From Streptomyces sp. CB02980 (GTDB taxonomy: Bacteria; Actinomycetota; Actinomycetes; Streptomycetales; Streptomycetaceae), in NCBI RefSeq assembly GCF_014451325.2, contig NZ_JACSCH020000017.1:62001-126000 (forward strand): 64,000 bases of DNA. The letters are read 5' to 3'. The notes below the pieces were generated by a model. The model had not been told where the DNA came from and did no database searches. It was given only the letters and a program-made list of their open reading frames with translations. Below, piece after piece: positions 1-8,451 of this stretch. The first letter of the stretch is position 1. Each line of letters starts with the position of its first letter. The translations under genes were made by a program, and so were the position numbers.

Positions 1-277
1 CACTGACCACATGGACTCGCATGGGCCCACCTTAGGGGGTGTCACCTGCGGTTACTTCCGAGTCTGGAAACCTGTGGATTACTGTGCGGAGAGCACCGCC
101 ACACATGTGTGACGCACGGAACATCTGGCCGGAACCCCCTATCCGGAACCATGTACTGATGGGTAACGTCCGGGCAGTCCAGTCGTGCTCTCCCCCACGG
201 AGCACCCGCCAGTTCTTGGACTTCACCGGTGCATCACACAGAGCCGTGGCGCCGGCGCCCGATGAGGAGCAGCAGTC
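1..277. other. 5' intergenic region before acyl-CoA ligase
   Basis: No convincing gene is seen here. A 97-codon open frame starting at 39 has no ribosome site and no recognisable product, so it is not called. The region contains a perfect 12-bp palindrome CACACATGTGTG at 100-111 that could be an operator for the downstream gene or for a gene beyond the window edge. A Shine-Dalgarno GAGGAG at 264-269 serves the TTG start at 278. Confidence 0.4.
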
Positions 278-2074
278 TTGCGCGAGTTCAGCCTTCCGGC
301 CCTGTACGAGGTCCCCGCGGACGGCAACCTGACGGATCTCATCCGCCGCAACGCCTCCCAGCACCCAGACGTCGCCGTCATGGGCCGCAAGGTCGACGGT
401 GTGTGGACGGATGTGACCGCGACGCAGTTCCTCGCGGAGGTCCGCGGGGCCGCCAAGGGCCTGATCGCGGCCGGTGTCGAGCCGGGCGACCGGGTCGCAC
501 TGCTCTCCCGTACGCGATACGAGTGGGTCCTCCTCGACTTCGCGATCTGGAGTGCGGGCGGCGTGACCGTCCCCGTGTACGAGACCAGCTCGCCGGAGCA
601 GATCCAGTGGATCCTCGGCGACTCGGGCGCGACCCTGGTGCTCGTCGAGAGCGGTGCGCACCAGGAGTCGGTGGAGTCCGTACGGGCGGACCTGCCGGAA
701 CTGAAGGGCATCTGGCAGATCGAGGACGACGCGGTCGCGCAGCTGACCGCGACCGGGCTCGACGTGTCCGACGAGCTGCTCGACGAGCGCATGTCGGCGG
801 CGAACGCGGACGACCCGGCGACGATCGTCTACACCTCGGGCACCACGGGCCGCCCCAAGGGCTGCGTCCTGACCCACCGGGCCTTCTTCGCCGAGTGCGG
901 CAACGTGGTGGCGCGGCTGAAGCCGCTGTTCCGTACCGGCGAGTGTTCGGTGCTGCTGTTCCTGCCGGCCGCGCACGTCTTCGGGCGCCTCGTCGAGATC
1001 GCGTCCGTGATGGCGCCGATCCGTCTCGGCTGCGTCCCCGACATCAAGAACCTCACGGACGAGCTGGCCTCGTTCCGGCCGACGCTGATCCTGGGCGTGC
1101 CCCGGGTCTTCGAGAAGGTCTACAACTCGGCGCGGGCCAAGGCTCAGGCCGACGGCAAGGGCAAGATCTTCGACAAGGCCGCGCACACGGCCATCGCGTA
1201 CAGCAGGGCGCTGAGCACCCCGCAGGGCCCGTCCTTCGGCCTCAGGCTGAAGCACAAGATCTTCGACAAGCTGGTCTTCAGCAAGCTGCGGGCGGTGCTC
1301 GGCGGCCGCGGCGAGTACGCGATCTCGGGCGGCGCGCCGCTGGGTGAGCGGCTGGGCCACTTCTTCCGGGGCATCGGCTTCACGGTGCTGGAGGGCTACG
1401 GCCTGACGGAGTCGTGCGCGGCGACGGCGTTCAACCCCTGGGACCGGCAGAAGATCGGCACGGTCGGTCAGCCGCTGCCGGGTTCGGTGGTGCGGATCGC
1501 CGACGACGGCGAGGTGCTGCTGCACGGCGAGCACATCTTCTCGCGGTACTGGAACAACGAGGCGGCGACGGCCGAGGCGCTGGCGGACGGCTGGTTCCAC
1601 ACGGGCGACATCGGCACCCTCGACGAGGACGGCTACCTCGCGATCACCGGCCGGAAGAAGGAGATCCTGGTGACGGCGGGCGGCAAGAACGTCGCCCCGG
1701 CGGTCATCGAGGACCGGATCCGGGCGCACGCGCTGGTCGCGGAGTGCATGGTGGTCGGCGACGGCCGCCCGTTCGTGGGCGCGCTGGTCACGATCGACGA
1801 GGAGTTCCTGGGCCGCTGGGCCTCGGAGCACGGCAAGCCGGCGGGCTCGACGGCGGTCACCCTCCGGGACGACGCGGACCTGGTGGCGGAGGTCCAGCGC
1901 GCGATCGACGACGGCAACGCGGCGGTCTCCAAGGCGGAGTCGGTGCGCAAGTTCCGCATCCTCCCGGCGCAGTTCACGGAGGAGGCGGGCCACATCACCC
2001 CGTCCCTGAAGCTGAAGCGGAACGTGGTGGCGAAGGACTTCGCGGACGAGATCGAGGCGATCTACCGGGCCTGA
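278..2074 (+). CDS. fadD: long-chain fatty-acid--CoA ligase (FadD15-type)
   Basis: AMP-forming acyl-CoA synthetase of 598 aa, expected to activate long-chain fatty acids with ATP and CoA in the cytoplasm. The AMP-binding P-loop YTSGTTGRPKG is at residues 185-195. The GYGLTES adenylate motif is mid-protein, HTGDIG is near residue 434, and the C-terminal domain carries ITGRKKEILVTAGGKNV and a lysine-rich tail (SLKLKRN) where the catalytic Lys lies. Length fits the family. The start is TTG at 278, chosen because GAGGAG lies 8 bases upstream and no ATG or GTG with a ribosome site precedes it. It converges on the pimB gene. In mycobacteria fadD15 also adjoins pimB', which supports orthology. The exact chain-length preference cannot be read from sequence. 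Confidence 0.93.
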   Translation: MREFSLPALYEVPADGNLTDLIRRNASQHPDVAVMGRKVDGVWTDVTATQFLAEVRGAAKGLIAAGVEPGDRVALLSRTRYEWVLLDFAIWSAGGVTVPVYETSSPEQIQWILGDSGATLVLVESGAHQESVESVRADLPELKGIWQIEDDAVAQLTATGLDVSDELLDERMSAANADDPATIVYTSGTTGRPKGCVLTHRAFFAECGNVVARLKPLFRTGECSVLLFLPAAHVFGRLVEIASVMAPIRLGCVPDIKNLTDELASFRPTLILGVPRVFEKVYNSARAKAQADGKGKIFDKAAHTAIAYSRALSTPQGPSFGLRLKHKIFDKLVFSKLRAVLGGRGEYAISGGAPLGERLGHFFRGIGFTVLEGYGLTESCAATAFNPWDRQKIGTVGQPLPGSVVRIADDGEVLLHGEHIFSRYWNNEAATAEALADGWFHTGDIGTLDEDGYLAITGRKKEILVTAGGKNVAPAVIEDRIRAHALVAECMVVGDGRPFVGALVTIDEEFLGRWASEHGKPAGSTAVTLRDDADLVAEVQRAIDDGNAAVSKAESVRKFRILPAQFTEEAGHITPSLKLKRNVVAKDFADEIEAIYRA

Positions 2075-2091
2075 TGCGGTCCCTCGTACGT

Positions 2092-2135
2092 ACGGCCGGA
2101 GGCCCGGGGCGATGTCGCCCCGGGCCTCCGGCCGT
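2092..2135. terminator. bidirectional terminator between fadD and pimB
   Basis: Perfect inverted repeat with arms of about 19-21 bp (left arm starts ACGGCCGGAGGCCCGGGG, right arm is its complement) around a tiny loop at 2113-2114. TTTCC follows on the plus strand. It sits in the 86-bp gap between two convergent genes and so can serve both. Confidence 0.85.
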
Positions 2136-2160
2136 TTCCTCCGTCACACCCGGACGCTCG

Positions 2161-3303
2161 CTACAGAAGCTCCTTGAGACGCTCCGCGAGCAGGTCCCAG
2201 CGCCATTTCTCCTCGACCCAGGCGCGGCCCCGCTCGCCCATGCGGGCGCGGAGCTCGGGGTCGAGGAGGAGGGTGCTGACGCGGTCGGCGGTGTCCTCGG
2301 CGGACTCACCGCGGACGACCCAGCCGGTCTCGCCGTCGAGGACCGCGTCGGGGGCGCCGCCCGAGTCGCCCGCGACGACGGGAAGGCCGGTCGCGGAGGC
2401 CTCCAGGTAGACGATGCCGAGGCCCTCGACGTCGAGGCCGCCGCGCCGGGTGCGGCAGGGCATGGCGAAGACGTCGCCGGCGCCGTAGTGGGCGGGCAGC
2501 TCCGACCAGGGGACGGCGCCGGTGAAGCGTACGGATCCGGCCACCCCGGTCTCGGTGGCGAGGCGGTGCAGATCCTTCTCGTACGGGCCGCCGCCGACGA
2601 TCAGGAGGACCGCGTCCGGCACCCGGCGCAGGATCTGCGGCATGGCCCTGATCAGGGTGTCCTGCCCCTTGCGCGGGACGAGCCGGGAGACGCAGACGAC
2701 CACGGGGCGGTCGCTGAGCCCGAGGCGGGCGCGGACCTCGGCGCCGCCCGAGTCGGGGTGGAAGGTCTTCTCGTCGACGCCCGGCGGCAGCTGCCTCATG
2801 CGGTCCGCGGCGGCGGGCGTGAGGGCGGCCGCGATCCGGGAGCGGGTGTACTCGCCGAGGTAGGTGATGGTGTCCGTGCCCTCGCCGATCCGCCGGAGCA
2901 GCTGCCGGGAGGCGGGCAGCTGGGCCCAGCCGGCCTCGTGCCCGTGCGTGGTGGCGACGATTCGCCGTGCGCCGGCCCTGCGCAGCGCGGGGGCCATCAG
3001 GCCGAGGGGCGCGGCCGCGCCGAACCACACGGACTCACAGCCGTGCTCGCGCAGGAGCGCGGTGGCCCTGGCCGTGACCCGAGGTGTGGGCAACAGCACG
3101 GTGGTGCGATCCCGGACGACCGTGAAAGGCTGTTCGGCGTCGAACGCGGCCGTCGCCTCGATCCCTTCGCGGCTGCGCTTCCAGGTGGAGGCGTACACCA
3201 CGATCTGGTCGGGATCCAGGCGGAGGGCCATGTTGTGCAGGAAGGCCTGGATTCCGCCCGGACGCGGCGGGAAGTCGTTGGTTACGATCAGGGTCTTGTG
3301 CAT
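2161..3303 (-). CDS. pimB: GT4 mannosyltransferase, PimB-type
   Basis: GT-B fold glycosyltransferase of 380 aa, most like PimB', which transfers the second mannose from GDP-mannose to phosphatidylinositol monomannoside at the inner membrane face. Visible signatures: N-terminal LIVTNDFPPRPGGIQ, donor-site SRLVPRKGQDTL, LLIVGGGPYE, and the GT4 E-x7-E motif in EGLGIVYLEASA. Residue blocks such as VWFGAAAPL and THGHEAGW match what I recall of mycobacterial PimB'. The ATG at 3303 (MHKTLIVTNDF) is chosen. An open frame continues upstream to 3489, but that extension is basic/hydrophobic and unlike the family. The fadD neighbour repeats the mycobacterial arrangement. Streptomyces make PIM2-type lipids, so the role fits, but acceptor specificity is inferred. 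Confidence 0.85.
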   Translation of the reverse strand: MHKTLIVTNDFPPRPGGIQAFLHNMALRLDPDQIVVYASTWKRSREGIEATAAFDAEQPFTVVRDRTTVLLPTPRVTARATALLREHGCESVWFGAAAPLGLMAPALRRAGARRIVATTHGHEAGWAQLPASRQLLRRIGEGTDTITYLGEYTRSRIAAALTPAAADRMRQLPPGVDEKTFHPDSGGAEVRARLGLSDRPVVVCVSRLVPRKGQDTLIRAMPQILRRVPDAVLLIVGGGPYEKDLHRLATETGVAGSVRFTGAVPWSELPAHYGAGDVFAMPCRTRRGGLDVEGLGIVYLEASATGLPVVAGDSGGAPDAVLDGETGWVVRGESAEDTADRVSTLLLDPELRARMGERGRAWVEEKWRWDLLAERLKELL

Positions 3304-3391
3304 CGTGGCCGACAGTACCGCGAGCGCACCCACCGCCCAGCACCACCATCCCCCGCGGCAGCGGGCCGACAGGACAAGGAACAGGACAGGT

Positions 3392-4657
3392 ATGACGGGC
3401 GCAGTGGGCACCGGATCACGCACGCGTCTCCGCCTCCCGCTGGGCCTCTGGGGCCTGACCCGGATCATCCTCCTGTTGTGTGTCTTCAAGGTCGTGGTGG
3501 TCCCCGGCCCGGACGCGACGCTCGAGGTCGAGCAGATCTACCAGAGCTGGTTCGACGTCCTGCGGACCGGCGAGTATCCCCGGGACGACGTGACCTGGCA
3601 GTACCCGCCGGCCGCCGCCCTCGCGATCCTCTCTCCCGTGCTGTTGCCCTTCCTCGGCTACGCGGCGGCCTTCTTCGTCCTGGCGCTCCTCTGTGACGCC
3701 TTCGTCATGGGCCTTCTCCTGCACACCGGCCGCCGCGCCGGCCGGTCGATGCGGGGCGCGTGGCTCTGGCTGGCCGCGGTGCCCCTGCTCGGCCCCACCG
3801 CGTACGCCCGCTACGACGTCATGGTGACGGCCGTCGCCGTGGCCGCCCTGCTGGCCGTCAGCCGCGACCCGCGCGTTCTCGGTGTGCTCGCCGGTTTCGG
3901 CGCCGTCCTCAAGGTGTGGCCGGCGCTGCTGCTCGCAGGCACCCCGAAGGGCGGGGCGACCTGGCGTTCCTGGCCCGTGGCGGCCGGCGCGGCGGCTGCG
4001 GTGCTGCTGCTCTGCGTGGCCTGGATGCCGGGGTCGCTGGCGTTCCTCTCGTACCAGAGCGAGCGGGGTACGGAGGTCGAGTCCCTGGGGGCGATGGTGT
4101 TCCACGTGGCCCGGCACTTCGGCTGGGAGGGCGAGGCCCGGATGAACTACGGCTCGATGGAGTTCCTCGGCCCCTACGTCTCGTGGGTGTCGTCCGGGGC
4201 GATGGCGCTGACGATCGCCGCGTTCGGATGGCTGGCGCTGTGGCGGTTCAAGGCGCGCCGGTTCTCCTCGTCGACGACGGCGGACGCGGCGTTCGTCGCC
4301 GTCCTGCTCTTCACCGTGACGAGCCGGGTGATCTCACCTCAGTACATGATCTGGCTGTTCGGTCTCGCCGCGGTCTGTCTCGCCTACCGCTCGACCGGCA
4401 TGCGGCGCCCCGCCCATCTGGTGCTGTGGGCGACGGCCGTGACGCAGTTCGAGTACCCCGTCTGGTTCTCCCATGTGACGCAGAGCGATCCCCTGGGGAT
4501 CGCTGTGCTGTTCCTGCGCAACGGTCTCCTGGTGGTCGCCGCCTTCTCCGCCTGCCGCGCCCTGTGGCGGCACACGGTGACCGAGGCCGGCGTCGTGCGC
4601 ATCCCGGGGCAGACCCGCCGGCCCGAGCGGGAAAAGGTTCTGGCCGGTTCGGCCTGA
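3392..4657 (+). CDS. GT87-family (DUF2029) membrane mannosyltransferase-like protein
   Basis: Integral membrane protein of 421 aa with about ten hydrophobic segments. It resembles GT87 polyprenol-phosphate-dependent mannosyltransferases (the PimE/DUF2029 group): a short cytoplasmic N-terminus, TM1 near residues 18-36, then a first loop with EQIYQSWFDVLRTGEYP and WQYPPAAA, the acidic/aromatic loop typical of GT-C enzymes. The later RYDVMVTAVAV and ISPQYMIWLFGL also match the family. ATG at 3392 has AGGACAGG just upstream. It is divergent from pimB with an 88-bp shared promoter gap, consistent with a joint role in mannolipid or glycan assembly. Substrate is not known. Confidence 0.8.
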   Translation: MTGAVGTGSRTRLRLPLGLWGLTRIILLLCVFKVVVVPGPDATLEVEQIYQSWFDVLRTGEYPRDDVTWQYPPAAALAILSPVLLPFLGYAAAFFVLALLCDAFVMGLLLHTGRRAGRSMRGAWLWLAAVPLLGPTAYARYDVMVTAVAVAALLAVSRDPRVLGVLAGFGAVLKVWPALLLAGTPKGGATWRSWPVAAGAAAAVLLLCVAWMPGSLAFLSYQSERGTEVESLGAMVFHVARHFGWEGEARMNYGSMEFLGPYVSWVSSGAMALTIAAFGWLALWRFKARRFSSSTTADAAFVAVLLFTVTSRVISPQYMIWLFGLAAVCLAYRSTGMRRPAHLVLWATAVTQFEYPVWFSHVTQSDPLGIAVLFLRNGLLVVAAFSACRALWRHTVTEAGVVRIPGQTRRPEREKVLAGSA

Positions 4658-4736
4658 GCCGTAGTGGCCCGAACACCGATACGCACTGGTGCTACCCTGG
4701 GGCACCTTTGCCTTCCCGTTAGGTTCTTCTGCTGAC

Positions 4737-6203
4737 ATGAACAACTCGATTCTCTCGGTCGACACGCTTCAGCGGCACGGGAAGAGCGGCGAAGGGGCCG
4801 CCGCGGAGGATGTACCGAAAGTCTCGGCGGGTATATCGGGGAAGTCTCTCCTCCTGGTTTCCTGCACTTTCTTCCTGATCTATCTCCTCCTGTCGGCACG
4901 GCGCCACGCGGCGAACCTCACGACAGGGTACGACCTGGGCATCTTCACCCAGATCGTGAGGTCCTACGCCGAGTTCTCCGCCCCGTACTCCGATCTCAAG
5001 GGGCCTGCATACAACACACTCGGGGATCATTTCCATCCGATCCTCGCGCTCCTTGCACCCCTTTACAAGGTATTCCCGTCCAGCTATACGCTGCTCGTCT
5101 GCCAGGCAGCACTCGTGGCGTTCTCCATAGTTCCCCTGATGAAGTGGGCGCACAAAGCCAGGGGACAGAACTTCGCCTATTGGGTCGGAATTTCCTACGG
5201 CGCTTCCTGGGGAATTGCCGCACTCATCTTCTTCGACTTCCACGAAGTCTCCTTCGCGGTGCCTCTCCTGTCCCTCTCGCTCTGTGCCGCCGGTCAGAAG
5301 AACTGGCGCGCGGCCGCCCTCTGGTCCCTGCCGCTGGTGCTGGTCAAGGAGGATCTGGGGCTCACGGTCGCCGCGATCGGCGCCTATGTGGCGTGGAAGG
5401 GGCCGCGGGTGACGGGGCTCGCCGTCGTCGCCTTCGGGGCCGGCGCGACGGCGCTGGAGATGCTGGTGATCCTTCCGTACTTCAATCCCCTCGGGCAGTT
5501 CGCCTATCTGCCGCCCGAGACCGCCGAAGAGGTCGGCATGCTGGCGCAGGCCGCCGGAGCCCTCTGGCCTCCGGTCAAGTGGCTGACCCTCTTCATGATC
5601 GTCGCCCCGACCGGCTTCCTGGCCCTCCGGTCGCCGATCCTGCTCGTCGCGCTGCCGACGCTGGCCTGGCGCTTCACGGGATCGAACCCCTTCTACTGGG
5701 GGATGGACTTCCACTACAGCGCGGTCCTCATGCCCATCGCCTTCGCCGCCGCCGTTCACGCGGTCGCGAACGGCGTGAGCGCGCGGAGAGTCATGCCCGC
5801 CTGCGTCGTCGGCGCGGTGGCCACGAGCGTCACGCTCTTCACCCATCCCCTGCACGAGGTCGTACTGCCACGGACATGGAGCGACTCCGCCTACGTCAGG
5901 ACGTCGGACGCGCTGCTTGAGAAGATCCCCGACGGCGCGACCGTGGCCGCCTCGAACCGCCTGGCCGCCCAGCTCGCCGACCGGGCCTCCGTCAGCGAGA
6001 TATGCCTGTTCCCCCGTTCCTTCCCCCCGAGGGAACGACCCGAGTGGCTGATATACGACGTCGCCGACAACTCCGACCCGGAGTGCCCGACCGGCAGGGC
6101 CTTGGAATCAGCCGACCCGGACGTCCCTGGATACCGCGTCGTCGAGGCGCGGAACGGCATAACCCTGCTCAGGCTGGCCGGCGACGAGAAGACCTCCCGG
6201 TAG
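4737..6203 (+). CDS. DUF2079 polytopic membrane protein
   Basis: Predicted membrane protein of 488 aa from the ATG at 4737, or 504 aa if it starts at 4689. It matches DUF2079: TTGYDLGIFTQIVRSYAEFS after TM1, LGDHFHPILALLAPLYK, and FFDFHEVSFAVPLL, all characteristic of this GT-C-like family. The C-terminal 100 residues look extracytoplasmic. Base use is odd: the first ~600 bp use noticeably more A/T at third positions than the neighbours, compatible with acquisition or relaxed selection. A TACCCT -10-like element at 4692-4697 could drive it. No strong ribosome site precedes either start. Function unknown; perhaps transfer of sugar from polyprenyl donors. Confidence 0.75.
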   Translation: MNNSILSVDTLQRHGKSGEGAAAEDVPKVSAGISGKSLLLVSCTFFLIYLLLSARRHAANLTTGYDLGIFTQIVRSYAEFSAPYSDLKGPAYNTLGDHFHPILALLAPLYKVFPSSYTLLVCQAALVAFSIVPLMKWAHKARGQNFAYWVGISYGASWGIAALIFFDFHEVSFAVPLLSLSLCAAGQKNWRAAALWSLPLVLVKEDLGLTVAAIGAYVAWKGPRVTGLAVVAFGAGATALEMLVILPYFNPLGQFAYLPPETAEEVGMLAQAAGALWPPVKWLTLFMIVAPTGFLALRSPILLVALPTLAWRFTGSNPFYWGMDFHYSAVLMPIAFAAAVHAVANGVSARRVMPACVVGAVATSVTLFTHPLHEVVLPRTWSDSAYVRTSDALLEKIPDGATVAASNRLAAQLADRASVSEICLFPRSFPPRERPEWLIYDVADNSDPECPTGRALESADPDVPGYRVVEARNGITLLRLAGDEKTSR

Positions 6204-6204
6204 C

Positions 6205-6272
6205 CCGCCCCCGGGAGGGCAGGTGAGACCGCCCCCGAGGGGGCAGGTGAGACCGCCCCCGGGAGGGCAGGT
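6205..6272. repeat. three 24-bp tandem repeats, likely convergent terminator zone
   Basis: Units at 6205-6228, 6229-6252 and 6253-6272 (last truncated) share CCGCCCCCGGGAGGGCAGGT. Each unit contains a self-complementary GCCC...GGGC core, so each could fold as a short hairpin. The array fills the 75-bp gap between convergent genes ending at 6203 and 6279. Confidence 0.75.
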
Positions 6273-6278
6273 GCCGGA

Positions 6279-7703
6279 TCATCCACATCGGCCGTCGGCT
6301 TCCGCCGGCGGCCGATGCGCGTGCGAGGAGTCCGCGCGGCCGGGCCGCTCCTGAGCGGCGCCGAGGGTGCGGCGGTACAGGAAGCCGAGGCCCGCGCACT
6401 GGGCCGCTGTCGCGAGGGCCATGGCCAGGCAGATGCCGGGCAGTCCGAGCCCCGAGAGACCGTGGGCGAGCGGCAGCTGGACGAGGACGCCCGCGATCGT
6501 GATCCGGGCGAGGTACGGGCTGCCGCCGGTGCCCTCGAAGACCCCCGCGAGCGCGATGAACCCGCCCGTCAGCAGCAGATGGGGGCCGAGGCAGCGCAGG
6601 AAGAGGGCGCCCGCCTCCGCCACCTCGGGTTCGGCGCCGAAGATCCGCATGACGGGTCCCGCGCCGAGGAACAGCAGCACGGCGGCACCCGCGCCGAGGA
6701 CGCCCCCGAGCAACAGGGCCTGGCGTCCGACGGCACGGCGCTCGTCGCGGCCGGCGTCGGGGCGTGGCGCGTGCCCGAGCTCCTGAGCGGGTCCTCGCCC
6801 CGCCCCCTGCGCGCTCCCGAGCAGATGCGCGCTGTGGATGGCGGCGGCCTGCCGGACGGCGTAGAACGCCATGGTCGCGACGTACATGGCCTTGGTGGCG
6901 ATGCCGTAGGCGGCGATCTCGGTGACGCCGAGCCGGGCCACGACGGAGACGAGCGCGAGAGCACCCGCCATCCGGACCGCGAAGTCGACGCCCATGGGGA
7001 GACCGGTTCCGACGGTGCGGCGCAGGGCGGCGGCCGTCCGCTCGGCCGGCCGGACCGCGCGGGCCGCCCTGACCAGCGGGTTGCGACGGAGGACGAGCAG
7101 CCCGACGGCGAGCGCGACGGCCCGGCCGGTGACGGTGGCGAGGGCGGCGCCCCGTACCCCGTACGCCTGGATGAGCAGCGGGTCGAGGACCAGGATCAGC
7201 CCGTTGGCGAGGAAGGCGAGCCGCATCGGGGTGCGGGTGTCGCCCGCGCCCTTGAGGATCCCGTCGAGGACGTTGACGGCGAAGAAGACGGCGGTGCCGG
7301 GGAGCGAGACGGCGAAGTAGGCGGTGGCCAGGGCGTGGGCGGGGTGGTCCTGGCCGCCGAGCAGCAGGGCGGCGAGCGGTTCGCGCAGCAGGTACCCGCC
7401 GACGGCCACGGGTGGCACGAGCAGGGCGCCGAGGGCGGCCCCGCCGCGGATGGCGGCGCGGACGGCGGCCGGGTCGTCCGCGCCCCGGGCGCGGGCGACG
7501 AGCACGGTGGTTCCGGAGCCCGCCACGAGGACGACGCCGAGGAGCAGGTTCTCGACGTTGGTGGCGACCGCGACGGCGGCGACGGCGTCCCCGCCGAGCC
7601 GGGCGACCCAGATGACGTTGATGACGCCGGCGGCGACGCCGGCGAGGAGTTCGAGATAGACCGGGCGGGCGAGCCGGACGAGCGTACGGCGGTGCGCGGA
7701 CAT
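6279..7703 (-). CDS. MATE-family multidrug efflux transporter
   Basis: Polytopic transporter of 474 aa resembling MATE (NorM/DinF) cation-coupled exporters: twelve hydrophobic segments in two similar halves, an N-terminal VYLELLAGVAAGVINVIWVARLGGDAVAAVAVATN block typical of TM1-TM2, and QPxxG-like helices later. ATG at 7703 is chosen because the extension to 7784 runs through the palindromic operator and because GGGGGG lies upstream. It is divergent from a PadR regulator with a 43-bp palindrome between them, so it is probably the regulator's target pump. Substrate is unknown. A non-standard insert (GSAQGAGRGPAQELGHAPRP) separates the halves near residue 260, an unusual hydrophilic linker. Confidence 0.88.
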   Translation of the reverse strand: MSAHRRTLVRLARPVYLELLAGVAAGVINVIWVARLGGDAVAAVAVATNVENLLLGVVLVAGSGTTVLVARARGADDPAAVRAAIRGGAALGALLVPPVAVGGYLLREPLAALLLGGQDHPAHALATAYFAVSLPGTAVFFAVNVLDGILKGAGDTRTPMRLAFLANGLILVLDPLLIQAYGVRGAALATVTGRAVALAVGLLVLRRNPLVRAARAVRPAERTAAALRRTVGTGLPMGVDFAVRMAGALALVSVVARLGVTEIAAYGIATKAMYVATMAFYAVRQAAAIHSAHLLGSAQGAGRGPAQELGHAPRPDAGRDERRAVGRQALLLGGVLGAGAAVLLFLGAGPVMRIFGAEPEVAEAGALFLRCLGPHLLLTGGFIALAGVFEGTGGSPYLARITIAGVLVQLPLAHGLSGLGLPGICLAMALATAAQCAGLGFLYRRTLGAAQERPGRADSSHAHRPPAEADGRCG

Positions 7704-7715
7704 GGACGACAGCCC

Positions 7716-7758
7716 CCTCTTTTCGATGTACCTCGATTCGAGGCACATCGAAAAGAGG
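7716..7758. promoter_or_regulatory. 43-bp near-perfect palindrome, probable PadR operator
   Basis: Arms of 21 bp around the centre base 7737, with 20 of 21 positions complementary (the only mismatch pairs 7730 with 7744). The left arm begins CCTCTTTTCGATGT and the right arm ends ACATCGAAAAGAGG. It contains ATGT...ACAT half-sites of the kind bound by PadR dimers. It lies 13 bp upstream of the MATE start and 58 bp upstream of the PadR GTG, so it can control both promoters. Confidence 0.85.
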
Positions 7759-7816
7759 TAACATGGCGACCGGTCCGAGGACAAGCACGGACGACGCGCA
7801 CGAAGGAGGCCGCCCG

Positions 7817-8362
7817 GTGCTGGAGCTGTCGATCCTGGGCTTCCTGTACGAGAAGCCCCTGCACGGGTACGAGCTGAAGGAGCGCATCCACGGCCTCAGC
7901 GGTCATGTGCGCCCCGTCAGCGACGGCGCCCTCTACCCGGCGATCACCCGCCTGGTGAAGAACGGCCTGGTGGACAGCCGTACGGAACCGGGCGCGAGCG
8001 CGGCCCCGCGCCGGACCCTCTCGCTCACCGCCGACGGGCGCCGGGAGCTGCTCGCCCGGCTGCGCGCCCCCAAGGACGCCGAGATCACCGACGGCCAGCG
8101 CTTCTTCACGCTGCTCTCCTTCCTCGGCCGCCTGCCCGACCCGGCGGACCAGGCGGCCGTGCTGCGGCGCCGTCAGGAGTTCCTGAACACCCCGGCCAGC
8201 TTCTTCTACGAGGACGGGACCCCGGTCGTCGCCGAGCGGGAGCCGGACCTCTTCCGCCGGGGCATGCTGCGGATCGCCCGCGCGACGGGCACGGCCGAGA
8301 AGGCCTGGCTGACGGAGGCCCTGGCCGAACTCGAGGGCCGGGAGCCGCCGGCCCGCCCCTGA
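7817..8362 (+). CDS. PadR-family transcriptional regulator
   Basis: Winged-helix regulator of 181 aa. The N-terminal domain (LELSILGFLYEKPLHGYELK, GALYPAITRLVKNGLV, LSLTADGRREL) is the classic PadR wHTH. The C-terminal 85 residues form a PadR_C-like helical dimerisation domain containing RFFTLLSFLGRL. I choose the GTG at 7817 because AAGGAGG sits 7 bases upstream and PadR proteins begin directly with the LEL helix. The alternative ATG at 7763 adds 18 residues and overlaps the operator edge. Divergence from the MATE pump with a shared palindrome suggests ligand-responsive repression of efflux and of itself. Ligand unknown. Confidence 0.9.
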   Translation: MLELSILGFLYEKPLHGYELKERIHGLSGHVRPVSDGALYPAITRLVKNGLVDSRTEPGASAAPRRTLSLTADGRRELLARLRAPKDAEITDGQRFFTLLSFLGRLPDPADQAAVLRRRQEFLNTPASFFYEDGTPVVAEREPDLFRRGMLRIARATGTAEKAWLTEALAELEGREPPARP

Positions 8363-8430
8363 TCCACCGGCCGGACCCCGACCACCCGATCCGCCCCTGA
8401 TCCACCCGCCGGACCCCGACCACCCGATCC
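8355..8430. repeat. 38-bp direct tandem duplication across the padR stop
   Basis: Two copies, 8355-8392 and 8393-8430, differ by one base (both begin GCCCCTGATCCACC, both end ACCCGATCC), followed by a partial third copy. The first copy contains the stop codon of the PadR gene. Confidence 0.85.
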
Positions 8431-8451
8431 GCCCGATCCGACACACAGGCC

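Noticed and set aside
39..332. 97-codon frame upstream of fadD
   Set aside because: No ribosome site, overlaps the fadD start and has atypical codon use.
32..1993. A 653-residue minus-strand frame opposite fadD
   Set aside because: Pure antisense shadow with R/D/H/L-rich sequence and no domain; fadD on the plus strand is complete.
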